Assembly (NCBI RefSeq): GCF_954871325.1
Contig: NC_088775.1
Coordinates: 63,589,561-63,653,560 of the forward strand
Source of the DNA: Gordionus sp. m RMFG-2023
Lineage: Eukaryota; Nematomorpha; Gordioida; Chordodea; Parachordodidae
Direction of reading: 5' to 3'
Length of the DNA: 64,000 bases
The notes under the pieces were generated by a model. It ran no database searches. It saw nothing but the letters and a program-made list of their open reading frames with translations, and had not been told where the DNA came from. How positions within the stretch are numbered: position 1 is the stretch's first letter; every line of letters begins with the position of its first letter. The position numbers and the translations under genes are program-made. Positions 1 to 11,056 of the stretch are shown here, in pieces.

Positions 1-2219
1 TTTTGTATTTTTATAGGATTATCATGATATATGTTACAATCGTCACAACTTTTCACTTCCATTACTATGTTATTATTTATACCAGGCCACCACATGTAAT
101 CTTTGGCTAAGGATTTGATTTTTCCTGCTCCCAAGTGACCTTCATGTAATGACTGTAGTATATTTTTTCTCATAGAAGACGGAATTATGATTCTGTTGCC
201 TTTGTAAAGACAATCCTTAATTATACTTAATTCCAATTCAATGTTTTTATAAATATTATTCATTATAGGCCTGTTGTTTTTTATATCATTTATGACTTGT
301 TTTAATTCCATATCTTTCAAAGTTTCATCACGAATTTGATTAAAATTAATAGGTAAATCCCCATATTCGTTTATTATAGTGATATTTTCAATAGTTTCAT
401 CATGACATTCTTGTGGTAATCTCGAGAGACAATCAGGAACAACATTATATTTACCGGCTTTATACTTTATATTAAAATCATATCCTCCTAATGTAATATT
501 CCACTTCTGGAGTCTTAAGGACATGGTGCTATTATCCTTAAGACCCTTGGTAAAGATGTGAACGATAGGTTTATGGTCAGTAATAATTGTAAATTTTGTG
601 CCGATTAAGTATTCCTGGAACCTCTTTATAGCGAACATAATAGCGAGAGCCTCACGCTCAATATTGGTATAGTTCATTTCGGATTTTAATAAAGTTCTTG
701 AAGCAAAAGCTATAGGTTTTTCTTTACCATCTTTTTCAGTATGAAATAGTACAGCTCCTAAACCACATTTCGATGCGTCAGTGGCTATCCCAATAGGTAA
801 TTCAGGGTTAAAATATGTCAAAGCAGGTGGAAGACTAATCAACTTCTTAAGATCATTAAAACTTTTAGAGTGTTCTAGATTCCAAGCCCATTTTTCTTTG
901 TTGACAATCTTATATAGAGGATCGGCTATTTCTGCTAAATTGTTCAAAAATTTTCTATAGTAGCCAGCCATACCCAGAAATGTTGATAATTCAGCAGCTG
1001 ATTTTGGTTCTGGCATATTAATTATTGCTTCAATTTTGTCGTGATTAGCATGAATCCCCTTAGCGTCAGTATTATGACCCAGGAACCTCACTTTGTTTTT
1101 AAAGAACACACTTTTATTGAAGTTAGGTATTAGCCCAAACGATGATATTCTATCAAACACTTTTTTTATGTTGTTAAGGTGGGCTTCACCGTTTTTTCCA
1201 GTTATAAGTAAATCATCAATATAAAATATGACATCATCCATATCACCGAAGATTTGATCCATAATCTGTTGAAAAATTGCAGATGAGGTCTTAAGCCCAA
1301 ATGGAAGTCTAGTAAATTGGTAATACCCCTTGTGCGTAGATATGGTTAAAATATTTCTGCAACTTTTATCAATTGGTATCTGTAAGAAAGCATTTTTAAA
1401 GTCAATCTTCGTAAATTTCTTTCCTTCTGAAAGTTTAGCTATTAGATCATTGATTCGTGGTAGAGGGTATCTGAAATCTTCTAGAGCTGGGTTTACAGTG
1501 TCCTTAAAATCAGCACAAAGCCTAATGCTCTCATCATCTTTGTAGACAGCGGTAACAGGACTTGATCATCGGACATCATTCACCGGCTCAATAATTTTAT
1601 CATGTATCCATTTTTTAAGTTCATTGCTAACAAGATCAATTTTTGAATAAGGAATACGTCTAGGCGGTATAATTTTAGGTTGGGGATCTCTTCTTAAATG
1701 TAACTTGACACTTGCTTTGTTGATTGGCCCATTAGTCAATTTGGATTCACACTCTTTAATCAATTTTTTTATTTCATCTTCGTAATTAGTGTCAACATTT
1801 GCTATAAATTTATTTAAAATATTTTTGAAAGCATTGACCCACTTACGTCCCAACAAGGCATTTTTACTTGATTCGACGACTATCGCTTGTAAATATTTTG
1901 AGATACCTTCATAAGTCACTTTAACTTGAGTGATGCCAATGATCTTGATTAAATTTCCGTCATAAGCGGTAAGTTGTAACTCGGATTTCTTAAAATTTCT
2001 AATACCAAGTTTTTTAGCCAGACCATGAGGTATAATAGTATATTTTGAGCCTATGTCGACTTGCATATATGTAACAATATCGTTCACTTTTAAAGTAGTC
2101 ATAAATGCATTATCTTTGTCATTGAGCATGTCACCAGATAAGTTGTTAACATTGAAATCATTATCATCTTTGTTCTTTGTAGAGTCAACTTTCTCTTCAA
2201 TAATTTCTTCAATATTCAT

Positions 2220-2682
2220 ATTATAATCATTGTTGTATTGTATTTGCTTTCTATTATTGTTGTCGCTACCTCTATAATTATTTGAGTTGTTGTTATATTG
2301 TATTTGCTTTCTCTGATTATTGTCACTACCTCTATAATTATTTGAATTGTTGTAATAAGATTGGTAATTGTTACGATTTCCGTCACCTTATTGGATTTGT
2401 TTTCTTTGATTATTATCATGCCATGTATTATTTCTACCATAATTAGATTGATTATTATTGTTGTAGCGATAGTTATTGTAGTTATAGTTGTTATAATTAT
2501 CGTGGTATCTCGTTACCGTAATTCCTATCATTGTATCTAAAATTATTATTGTAATTCCTATTTCTATTTCTATTATCATAATTATTTCTAAAATTATTAT
2601 CAGGTCTAAAATAATTATTGTTGTCGTTTCTATTTCTATTGTAAAAGTTTTTATCTTTATCGAACTTTTTATCGTTATTCAT
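2220..2682 (-). repeat. Asn/Tyr/Arg-rich low-complexity part of Gypsy-1 gag
   Basis: AAT/AAC-rich imperfect repeats read on the minus strand as Asn-Tyr-Arg-rich peptides such as YNNYNYNNYRYNNNNQSN. Two short DNA repeats of about 70 bp with a TTGTTATATTGTATTTGC core (about 2230-2360) lie at its 3' edge. It sits where Gypsy elements usually have the nucleocapsid, between capsid and protease. I see no CCHC zinc knuckle, so the basic Asn-rich stretch may stand in for it. That role is inference. Confidence 0.6.
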
Positions 2683-3589
2683 ATAACTTATATTATCAAC
2701 ATCTGACTTATCGCTGATGCTGTCTAATTTAATTCCTAGCTCAACCAGTTAAATTAATATTTTTACAAAATTTATATTATATTTTGTCATTTAAGGTAGA
2801 TGTACGTAATTTTTCTTTTAATCTACTGTCGTCCGAAAAATTACATTTTTTATGCAGTTTCGATACTCTTATGTACCATTGCATGAAATTCTCACTCGAG
2901 TTCTGCTGTAATAAGTTAAATTTATTTATTAAAATGTTTTTATCTTGCACAGGTACAAGGTAAGTTAACTTTTTAGTCACAATTTTAAGATCTAATATGT
3001 CGGTATCGGAACAAATTGATTTAATGTTGTCAAAGACCTCGTCTGATAGCAAAGTATTTATTTTAATAGAGCCCGATAATGTGCTGGTCGAAAAATAACT
3101 TAATATTCTATCTAAATAAATCTCAGTAAGTGGTCCAACCAATTTTGGAATTCTGTGTATTAATTCAGGTTTTATTTCCATATTTTATTAATAAATCATA
3201 TTTATTAGAAATTATAAAATTTCATATTTTAACAAAAATGCAATGTAATTGGATAAACTCTGACTCCTTATATACGTAATATTTGCCATTAAATAATTCA
3301 AAACAATTAATCATATCCTTGAGTATCCTAGAATAGGCACGTCACAGTTGTAAGTCAATTCGAATAATATGTCGTAAACGGAAATTCAAGGAATATTAAT
3401 GAGTTTGAAAGCAAACATAATGGAAATAATTTCAAAATGATTTTACCTTTTTTTTTCTTTTATTTATATAGAATTCATTTGTAACATTTTATAATTATTC
3501 ATATTTACAGAGAGGAAAAAAAAAATTTCTTTTAAAAAATAAAAGAATTTCCATAAGGCGAGTTTTTTTTTGCCAAACGGGGAGCACCA

Positions 3590-3857
3590 TGAAGAGAACA
3601 AGGATTATGGTGAGAGTAAGTAAAAATATATTTTATTATTATTATCCATTTTTTATCTTCGTACACACACTATATATATATTATCTAAAAATATAAATTA
3701 GAATATATATAATCAAAACGAAAAACAAAAAGTAATAATAGGTAAGGTTATAAAAATTAGATTAAAAATATAAATTTCTAAACGAAAAACAAAAAGTAAT
3801 AATAGGTAAGGTTACAAAAATTAGATTATAAATATTATAAATTTTGAATATATAACA
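3590..3857 (-). repeat. 5' LTR and primer-binding site of Gypsy-1
   Basis: On the minus strand the LTR starts TGTTATATATTC and ends TTCTCTTCA. It is followed directly by a tRNA primer-binding site, TGGTGCTCCCCGTTTGGC (3589-3572). A stretch of about 60 bp containing AACGAAAAACAAAAAGTAAT is present twice in tandem inside the LTR (about 3718-3838). The LTR resembles the LTR of LARD-1 at 4416-4677, sharing AGTAAAAATATATTTTATTA and the ACAAAAAGTA block. The outer boundary rests on the loss of similarity to the inverted copy of this locus near 32960 and is approximate. Confidence 0.6.
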
Positions 3858-4410
3858 TTAGGTATATTTATAATATTATCATTGTTTTATTTAGCTATTA
3901 GAATTTCTTTAGATAATATACTTCATCATGAATTTCACAATTTTATTTATACTAATTTTTCTATTTATAAGATTACTATTGTTTTTACAGTCATTATAAT
4001 ATTCTTTTATGATTTCTTCATCTGATCGCAGTTTTATATTAATCTGCATCTATCATGGCTATGAATCTTTCAAGTATATTTTCAAAATGTTTTAACATGA
4101 TCTTCTTAACAAAGACATTTTATTAATGTTTATGATTAACGCGTTCAAAATTTGTGAATTCCCTTTGTATTCTACATTCACTTGTGCTGTACCTATCACT
4201 TGTATCATCTTGCCATTGTAACCTGTTAACTTTATGTTGGACTTCATATTATTTTTAATGCCTGTTTTCTCAATCATGTATTCTTGTAGAATTAAAACAT
4301 TTATTAAAAACTTAATTATAATGAAGTTAAGAAAAAAATTACCATTTGGCTAAAATTTTATTTAAAATATAGTTTTTCATAAGGAAAGAAATTATAACTC
4401 CTCTTTATTT
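3858..4410 (-). pseudogene. Gypsy protease-region fossil, locus-1 copy
   Basis: A second Gypsy fragment next to Gypsy-1. About 60 residues in the 4092-4277 area resemble the Gypsy-1 protease flank (IKLTGYNGKMIQVIGTAQV against LQLTAYDGNLIKIIGITQV). The whole stretch has a close copy in the opposite orientation at 32466-33000, which places it in the duplicated hAT A locus. It is a broken fossil with no LTRs of its own. Gypsy-1 ends abruptly against it at about 3857. Confidence 0.65.
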
Positions 4411-4415
4411 ATAGA

Positions 4416-4677
4416 TGCAAAGAATATGGATGGAGACGATATGGTGCGAGGTTCGAGTCAGTAAAAATATATTTTATTAACTAATTTCTTTTTCTTTTGT
4501 TAAGGTATTTATACATTTTCTAACATATAAATTAGAATATAAAACGAAATACAAAAAAGTAAAATAATATATAAAAAAGTAAGGTTACGCCGTTTATAAA
4601 ATAAAATTAGATTATAACAAAAATAATAAAAGTTCAAATGCACAAAACAAAAAATAATATAAAGGAATAACGCAACA
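4416..4677 (-). repeat. LARD-1 3' LTR
   Basis: 262 bp, TGCAAAGAATATGG...GCAACA on the plus strand. It pairs with 6409-6670, with about two mismatches by eye. The polypurine tract AGAAGAGGGAGAA (minus strand, 4690-4678) directly adjoins it. Confidence 0.93.
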
Positions 4678-5104
4678 TTCTCCCTCTTCTGATAATTTCA
4701 TCGGAGAAGTCATAGAGAGTTTGTTGTTCGTTTTTCCCGTTCGGTTTCTTCTTGGTTAGCGCATAAGTCTCAAATGTTCTCGTAGGCTTGATTCTATTAC
4801 GTAGGTTTGATAAAATCGTTTATTAGAGTTGCGTGAGTTTGTACGTTTTTTTGTAGGCTTGAATCAATCGCGTAAGTTTGATAAAATCGTTGAACGTTAT
4901 CGTTGGTGAATAATGGAATTTGGAATAAATCGGAATATATAATTTGGAATAGTTGATCAAATCAAATGTATGAATAATATGCACGAATAAAATTTTGAAT
5001 TTCGGAACAATAAAATATGTAATAAGGAATGATAATTTATGGAATAAGGAATAAAATCCAGAATAAGGAATGATAAATCATAATGATTATTATATTATTT
5101 TTTA

Positions 5105-5235
5105 GGTGTTTCATAGCGTTTTATACTTTTAGCGTTTTATATTTTTAGCGTTTTATATTTTTTGCGTTTTACATTTTTTAGCATTTCATATTTTATAAGC
5201 GTTTAATTTTTCGTGTTTTAGTGTTTAATTAATTT
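5105..5235. repeat. Short tandem repeat, AGCGTTTTATATTTTT type
   Basis: About six degenerate copies of a 17-19 bp unit (AGCGTTTTATATTTTT) inside LARD-1. Nothing else is recognisable between 4693 and 5990. A patch at about 5420-5465 resembles, in reverse, the DNA at about 45645-45665 in hAT E (AGGGATATTAAGGANCCATT). Confidence 0.7.
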
Positions 5236-5994
5236 TTGTTTATTTTCTATCTCCCAGGTTAAAATATGCAAATAATATATTATTCACATTTCCCTCTCTT
5301 TAAATAAAATTTTAAATTTCACACCCTAATTTTAATTCAAAAAAAAAAATTCTTCATGTTTTGAAAATTCACCACATATATTTAAATATATTTTTCTAAA
5401 ATGAATGTTTTTTTAGGCAAAAAAATATTTTTTTTTTAATGGTTCCTTAATATCCCTTTAAACTAAAAAAATCTTTTTGTCTTCAAAGCTTTTAATTTCA
5501 AAAACTTTTTATCATATTAAGTATTACTTATAAGGGTTATTTGAATCAATCATGTGATTTAAAAATTACATTTTAACATATTTAAAATTAAGTTTTATCT
5601 TCTTGTTTAGGATTTTTAATTATATTTAAGAATTCATCTTTAGGTTTTGTTAATTAGCAACAATTCGTCATCATTCAAGAAATCAAAAAAAATATCAAAA
5701 TTATCCATTATGATTTTACATTTTAGTAATTTTAAAAATTTATAACATGCCTTTATCCTGGCATAAAATTTTAATTTTTAATAACTTTTCTTCTTACGTG
5801 GATTAGAATAATAAGTAATCATCATTGGTCTCACAAAATAGAATTCATAACCTATCGTTCAACTTCCATATCAGTTCTTCCTAGGTTGTCACATTAGGTT
5901 AGGTGCTGGCTATTATATTCCAGTCCAACATCCAGAGCCGGGACACCATAAAGAAAGAAGCTTTTTGCATGAAAGAACGTACTAAGGTTTGATT

Positions 5995-6390
5995 CTTGGT
6001 CATCTCAGTAGTTTAGGTAGTCACAATAGATAAGGTAGTCATAATATCACAATAGATAAGGTAGTCATAATAGGTAGTCATCTCCATAGGTTAAGCACAA
6101 GGTAGAGTCATAATAGGTAGTCATCTCCATAGGTTAAGCACAAGGTAGAGTCATAATAGGTAGTCATCTCCATAGGTTAAGCAATCAACACAATAGGTAG
6201 TCATATAAATAGAGTCATCTCAATGGATTAAACAATCGTCACAATAGGTAGTCTAAATAGAGTCATCTCAATGGATTAAGCAATCATCACAATAGGTAGT
6301 CATATAAATAGAGTCATCTCAATGGATTAAGCAATCGTCATAGATTAGATGGTCATCTCAGCAGATTAGGTAGTCATCTTTTTCTAGTCC
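5995..6390. repeat. Minisatellite in LARD-1, core ATAGGTAGTCATCTC
   Basis: Tandem, imperfect 40-60 bp units with the cores AATAGGTAGTCAT and CTCAATGGATTAAGCAATC. At least eight copies. Two sub-types follow one another: a 'CCATAGGTTAAGCACAAGGTAGAG' type to about 6180, then an 'AAATAGAGTCATCTCAATGG' type. It sits near the 5' LTR, where an LTR element normally holds its packaging leader. Confidence 0.85.
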
Positions 6391-6408
6391 ACCACCCAAA
6401 GGGCACCA

Positions 6409-6670
6409 TGCAAAGAATATGGATGGAGACGATATGGTGCGAGGTTCGAGTCAGTAAAAATATATTTTATTAACTAATTTCTTTTTCTTTTGTTAAGGTA
6501 TTTATACATTTTCTAACATATAAATTAGAATATAAAACGAAATACAAAAAAGTAAAATAATATATAAAAAAGTAAGATTACGCCGTTTATAAAATAAAAT
6601 TAGATTATAACAAAAATAATAAAAGTTCAAATGCACAAAACAAAAAATAAGATAAAGGAATAACGCAACA
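6409..6670 (-). repeat. LARD-1 5' LTR
   Basis: 262 bp, identical in length to 4416-4677. On the minus strand the LTR ends ...TTTGCA and the primer-binding site follows immediately at 6408. Confidence 0.93.
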
Positions 6671-6674
6671 ATAG

Positions 6675-6761
6675 AAAATCTCAGTTATTGAAGATTCACA
6701 AATTGTATTATCTCCTCATCCAATCCCCAGTTCCAGTGAGGCGCTTACTTTGCATGATGAG
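6675..6761 (+). other. hAT A array exon, unit 3 (locus 1)
   Basis: An 87-nt exon-like block, 29 codons with no stop, containing PHPIPSSSEA. It is preceded by TAG, the 3' end of the acceptor, which here comes from the LARD-1 target duplication. It is followed by the donor GAG|GTATTT. It matches unit 3 of the inverted copy (32454-32368). LARD-1 inserted exactly into the polypyrimidine/acceptor tract of this exon, and Gypsy-2 begins 171 bp further on. Confidence 0.75.
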
Positions 6762-7079
6762 GTATTTAATTTAAATACGAATTATATGATAACTTTTGAA
6801 GGAAATAAATTATGATTATGAGATTATTCAAATATTTCCAACATTTATTAAAAACTTAATTATAATGTAGTTAAGAATAAAATGACCATTTGACTAAAAT
6901 TTTATTAAAAATATAGTTTTTAATGACTAAACTGTTGTAAATAATAAATTATTTTTATTTAGATATATAGGATTATATTTAGAAGAATGTCAATCAAATA
7001 TTATTATCTATATTTTAATTTTCCGATGTTCTCACTACATTGTGACGTCATGTCATTGGTACGTCATGTCATCGCTATG

Positions 7080-7765
7080 TATTTATTTATATTTATTAAT
7101 TATTTTTTATAAAAGCAAGACTCAAATAAAAAACATTTATAATTTATAAAAATTTTTATTTATTTAGTTTTTTTATAGGTGAAATATTTTGAGAAGAAAA
7201 TTCAAGAAAGCAAGACTCAAATAAAAAGCAACTATAATCCTGGTAAATAATATTTTTAATTCATGATATCAAATATTAAATATCATTCAATTATTAATTC
7301 AACCCATATTCATTTTGAGAAGAAAGGGTAAATAATATTTTTTATTTATAAAAATGAGTTTTTACAAATCAAACAATCATACACCCTTATTTTCCAAAAA
7401 GTGAGTTTTTACAAGGGCTAATATCAAAAAATAAATATCATTCAATTTTTTCAAGTAAATTAAATTATAAGTACTTATATTTTTTTACATTTAGAATACA
7501 TCAATTTTAGCTTCTGATGATATTCCCACTCTTTCTAGATAGATGAACCTAATATTTATTCCTCTTCAGGTTTAATACATTAATATTTTTAAAATTATTC
7601 TTATGTTTTTATTTTAGATAACAAGCCCTGTCTTAACCTCTCTTAATGATTGTACAGATGCTGATTAAGCAACTATTATCCTGGTAAATTATTATTTTTT
7701 ATTTAATAAAATGAGTTTTTACAAGGGTTGATGTCAAAAAATAATTATCATTCAATTATTAATTT
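7080..7765. repeat. Imperfect tandem blocks in the 5' part of Helitron-1
   Basis: The phrases GCAAGACTCAAATAAAAA (near 7112 and 7207), ATCATTCAATTATTAATTYA (near 7280 and 7748) and GGTAAATAATATTTTTWATT (near 7328 and again after hAT B-1 near 11098) recur. This describes a 350-450 bp unit in about three degenerate copies. hAT B-1 inserted into the last one. No coding potential. Confidence 0.65.
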
Positions 7766-7768
7766 AGC

Positions 7769-10700
7769 CAGGGTTGGGCAAATTTTCAGAAAATTGTATT
7801 CGGATACAGATACTTTATAAAATTTTGTATTTAAGATACAAGATACTTTAGAAAAATTTCAATAAGATACAAGATACTTGTATTTTTTTAAAAAAAAGTA
7901 TCTAAGATACAAGATACTTTTTTAAAAAACTTTAAATAGTCAAAATCAAAATGTACAAAGCTTTATTTTCTTATCTATAATATAAATTTATAAAAAAATA
8001 TTTAAAATAAATTGTAGAAAATAACAAATTTATTATAAAAGATAATGCGATATTCCATTTAATAATTATATAATTAGTAAATTATAATAAATCAGCATCA
8101 TAAATCAGCATTATTTCTTAATATTATTAATTTTTCAAATAATTTATCGTTCAATTTTTGACGATTTAGTCTATTAACCATATTAGCAAAGCTAAATAAT
8201 CTTTCAACGGGGGCTGAGGAGCGTAATATTCTGTTAAATTTAATAAATATTTCTTTTATATATTTATAACTATTTAACATATTTATCCTCCGCCTATCAT
8301 CTTTCATATAATTTAGGATCTCTATTCCAATATCATTTATTGAATTATTAGAATTGGATGTGGTACTTTTAAAGCAAAAGTAATCATCATCTTCATCAAT
8401 TGAAGATTTTGTTGAAGTATTAATTTCAATATTATTTTTAAAAACAATTAAAACTTCATGTAATAACAAATCCTGAAGGTATTTTTTTTCTTTTTCACCA
8501 TCAATCCAACGATTTTTAAAATAGGGATGAGAAATAGTTGCCAAAAATGCACTTTTAAAATTGTTATCAAAATCATATATATTTTTAAATCTTTTATTTA
8601 AAGAATTTTCTATGGCAATAGCTAATGGTTTGCAAAATTGTAGATTGGTTTGAATTAAATTTGTAATTTTTTTAACGACATTTAAAATTGGAGCTGATTC
8701 TCCATAATAGCAGTTGATTTCCCTCTGTATTTTGTCAATCGTTATAGCCAATGGGGCCATTATATTGCAATATTCTTCTAAATATTGAATTTCAATATCT
8801 TTTAATTTAGGAAATTCTAATTTTTGACATAATTTAGGAAGTTCGCCTTTAAATTTTAATAAACTATGAAGACTATCATACAAACTATTCCATCTAGTGC
8901 AACAAGGTGTAACTAATTGTTTTCCTAAAACTGCTTTGATAAGTTCTGCAGTTTTAGGCCTATTATTTGCATTCCATAGCTTAGTACATTTAGCTATTGC
9001 AGGATGATGAATTTTAGAAATGTTAGGAGATTCCTTAATAGCTCTCTCGACATCTGTTGTGGCAATTAGACTTATCGTATGGCACAAACAACGAATGTGT
9101 TGAGGCAATGTTATTGAGGCTTCTTTAGACCCTTAAATAAACAAATAAATAATTTTATTTGAATGAAATTTTTTACTAAATTTACAATATCATAATAAAT
9201 TTTAAAGAAGTATTAAATAATACTTTCAATGATTTCGAATTCTATACATTCATCATCATTGATGTCAAAGTCATTCTCTACAGCTTCCATAGAATATCCG
9301 AACTCCTTGAAAGCTTTCTTAAAGTTAGAGCCGTTATCTGTAACAGTTGCTATAACTTTTTCGTCAATACCAAAGTCACGATGAATTTTATCAACTAATT
9401 CTGCTATTTTATCACAGGTGTGGCTTCCTGAAAATCTTCTCACAACAAGGGCTCGAGATTGTCTTTGTAAACTATCACTTGAGAGCTTATTTAAATATTT
9501 ATTTAATTGAATTTATAAATAAAATAGCATATTATTTCATTACCCAGTGACAAGTCATTCCAAGAAAGCTTCTAGTCTTAGTAGACCAAAATCTGCAGTA
9601 GTGCAGATGTATGTCTGAGCTTTCAATAACTGTTTTAAATTATCAGTTTCATGTATGAAGCTTTCATCAATTTTTCTTTGCAAAGATCTTCGAGAAAAAA
9701 TTTTAATTGGATTTCCAATACAGGATAATATTTCTAATAAATTGACAAGTAGAAGAAATAAGGATAAGAGAAAAAAAAATTGAATTTACTTTCCATCATT
9801 TTGTCAAATTCCTTTTGCTCAACTATGGATAATGGATGCATTCCTTTTACATAAGAAGTTAATAAATTATTAAATTTATCTTGAGATATTTTTTTCTTAT
9901 TATCATTTGATAATTCTAATTTTTTTTGAGTTAATGATGTAATTTTCACTATTTCTTTTTGTTTTTTCTGTTTGTGTGATATTTTATGATGGGTCATATA
10001 ATTTTTATATGATTCCAGATGACGTCTCTATAAGTGAAACAAATAATAAAATATTTTATATTAGATATACTAATTTTTTTGTAAAAAATTCTACTTTTAA
10101 TGATAAAATTAGATGAAATATATTTATATTAAAATATTTATGAAACTTTTGTCTTAATTATAAATAATAATTAATACCCATTAAAATTTTATAAATATTT
10201 TTTGTAAAATTATATATTTTAAACATATATGTAAAAATTAAAAAAACACATGGTGAATTAAATATTGTTAAGTTCTATCATATAAAAATGGTGCCCCAAA
10301 TATTTGGATTATATTTTGGCCTAGTGTTCAAATTAACAACCTCTTTTTTTATATATTAGTTTTCTTATTCATTTCATAAATGATTTTTATCAATATGAAA
10401 ATTTATTTTAAAATACTTCCAAATTTAGCAACAGATATGGAATATGAAATAATAATGAATATGATTCATTATATAATTATATATTATACTTTTACTTTTA
10501 GATGCTTGACAAAATTTGATGACGAATCCGCAGAACCATTTATAGGTTTGTGGCATTCTTTACATTCTGCAGTAACTTTATTATGATCATCTTGAAGTAC
10601 TTCAAAAAATTTTCCATTAAGTATGCTTAGTTTAAATTTATTATTATAATTTTCGGTTGAATAATCATCTGAAGACGAAGATAAACATATTATTCTATTT

Positions 10701-11056
10701 TCTTCTTCCATAATTTTAAAATAGACAGATATAAAACGATTCAAATATGGTAGTTCTAATTGTTAGCAAATTGCTATATGACGACCAACGTCATATATCA
10801 AAAATTATCTTAAAATATCTAAATTTTGATTAAATTTTTCATTTAAATCTTAAAACAATATCATTTTAAATTTTAATACTATTTAAATTAACCAATATAA
10901 TTTTTTTTAAAGTATCTGTATCTTTTTGAATACAAAGTTGGTTAAGATACAAATACTTTTAAATAATATGTATCTTAGATACTGGATACAAGATACTTTC
11001 CAAAATTTTAAAAAATGTATCTTAGATACAAATATCCGCGATACTGGCTAACCCTG
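7769..11056 (-). mobile_element. hAT B-1: nearly complete BED-type hAT transposon
   Basis: A 3288-bp element inserted in Helitron-1. Terminal inverted repeats start CAGGGTTGGGCAAATTTTC and (right end, reversed) CAGGGTTAGCCAGTATC. The 8-bp target duplication is AATTTAGC (7761-7768) and AATTCAGC (11057-11064), one mismatch. Both subterminal regions (about 7800-7930 and 10905-11045) are packed with GATACAAGATACTT-type repeats, as expected for hAT transposase binding. One spliced transposase gene lies on the minus strand. A shorter copy is at 22725-24807. Confidence 0.93.
8098..10744 (-). CDS. hAT B-1 transposase, five exons, one frameshift
   Basis: Exons by GT-AG sites and phase: 10744-10496, 10027-9790, 9733-9544, 9485-9224 and 9131-8098, together about 657 codons. 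Exons 1 and 2 form a BED zinc finger (CKECHKP ... FVKHLK/RRHLESYKNYMTHH). Exon 3 has the first catalytic Asp context (CTTAD). Exon 4 has the second (TVTDNGSNFKKAF). Exon 5 has LCHTISL, CCTRWNS and the C-terminal hAT dimerisation segment (SSAPVERLFSFANMVNRLNR). The phases join at every intron. Exon 3 appears to lack one T in a T-run at about 9588-9591: with one more T the frame reads FWSTKTRSFLGMTCHW, without it a stop follows. The start is either of two Met codons (10744 or 10711). Apart from that base the gene looks intact. The enzyme would cut and paste elements carrying these ends. Confidence 0.85.

Larger units (their letters stand above)
1..3857 (-). mobile_element. Gypsy-1: Ty3/Gypsy LTR retrotransposon, cut by the window edge
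   Basis: Reads on the minus strand from the 5' LTR (about 3857-3590) toward position 1. Parts in order: primer-binding site just inside the LTR, leader, gag-like region (about 3180-2700), Asn-rich stretch (about 2680-2220), aspartyl protease (DIGS motif near 2060), reverse transcriptase (about 1700-900, with an IDDLLITG motif near 1215), RNase H (TDHKPIVHIF near 570), and the start of integrase (HEGHLGAGK near 155). The 3' part of integrase and the 3' LTR lie outside the window. It is a fossil, but the visible pol part looks nearly whole, with only about one to three breaks seen. Age cannot be set from LTRs because only one is present. Confidence 0.9.
4416..6670 (-). mobile_element. LARD-1: complete short LTR element without coding genes
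   Basis: A 2255-bp element bounded by two 262-bp LTRs (4416-4677 and 6409-6670) that I read as differing at about 2 positions (under 1 percent). It is flanked by the 5-bp target duplication ATAGA (4411-4415 and 6671-6675). The LTR runs TG...CA on both strands. Orientation is minus: the primer-binding site TGGTGCCCTTTGGGTGG lies just inside at 6408-6392, and a purine tract (AGAAGAGGGAGAA) abuts the other LTR. The internal 1.7 kb has no reading frame of note. The inverted copy of the locus at about 32455-32465 keeps the empty site with one ATAGA. LTR similarity suggests it was mobilised by a Gypsy-1-like element. It is whole as an LTR element, non-autonomous, and the youngest dated LTR insertion here. 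Confidence 0.92.

Noticed and set aside
1330-1545. Plus-strand open frame opposite Gypsy-1
   Set aside because: Antisense shadow of the reverse transcriptase region.
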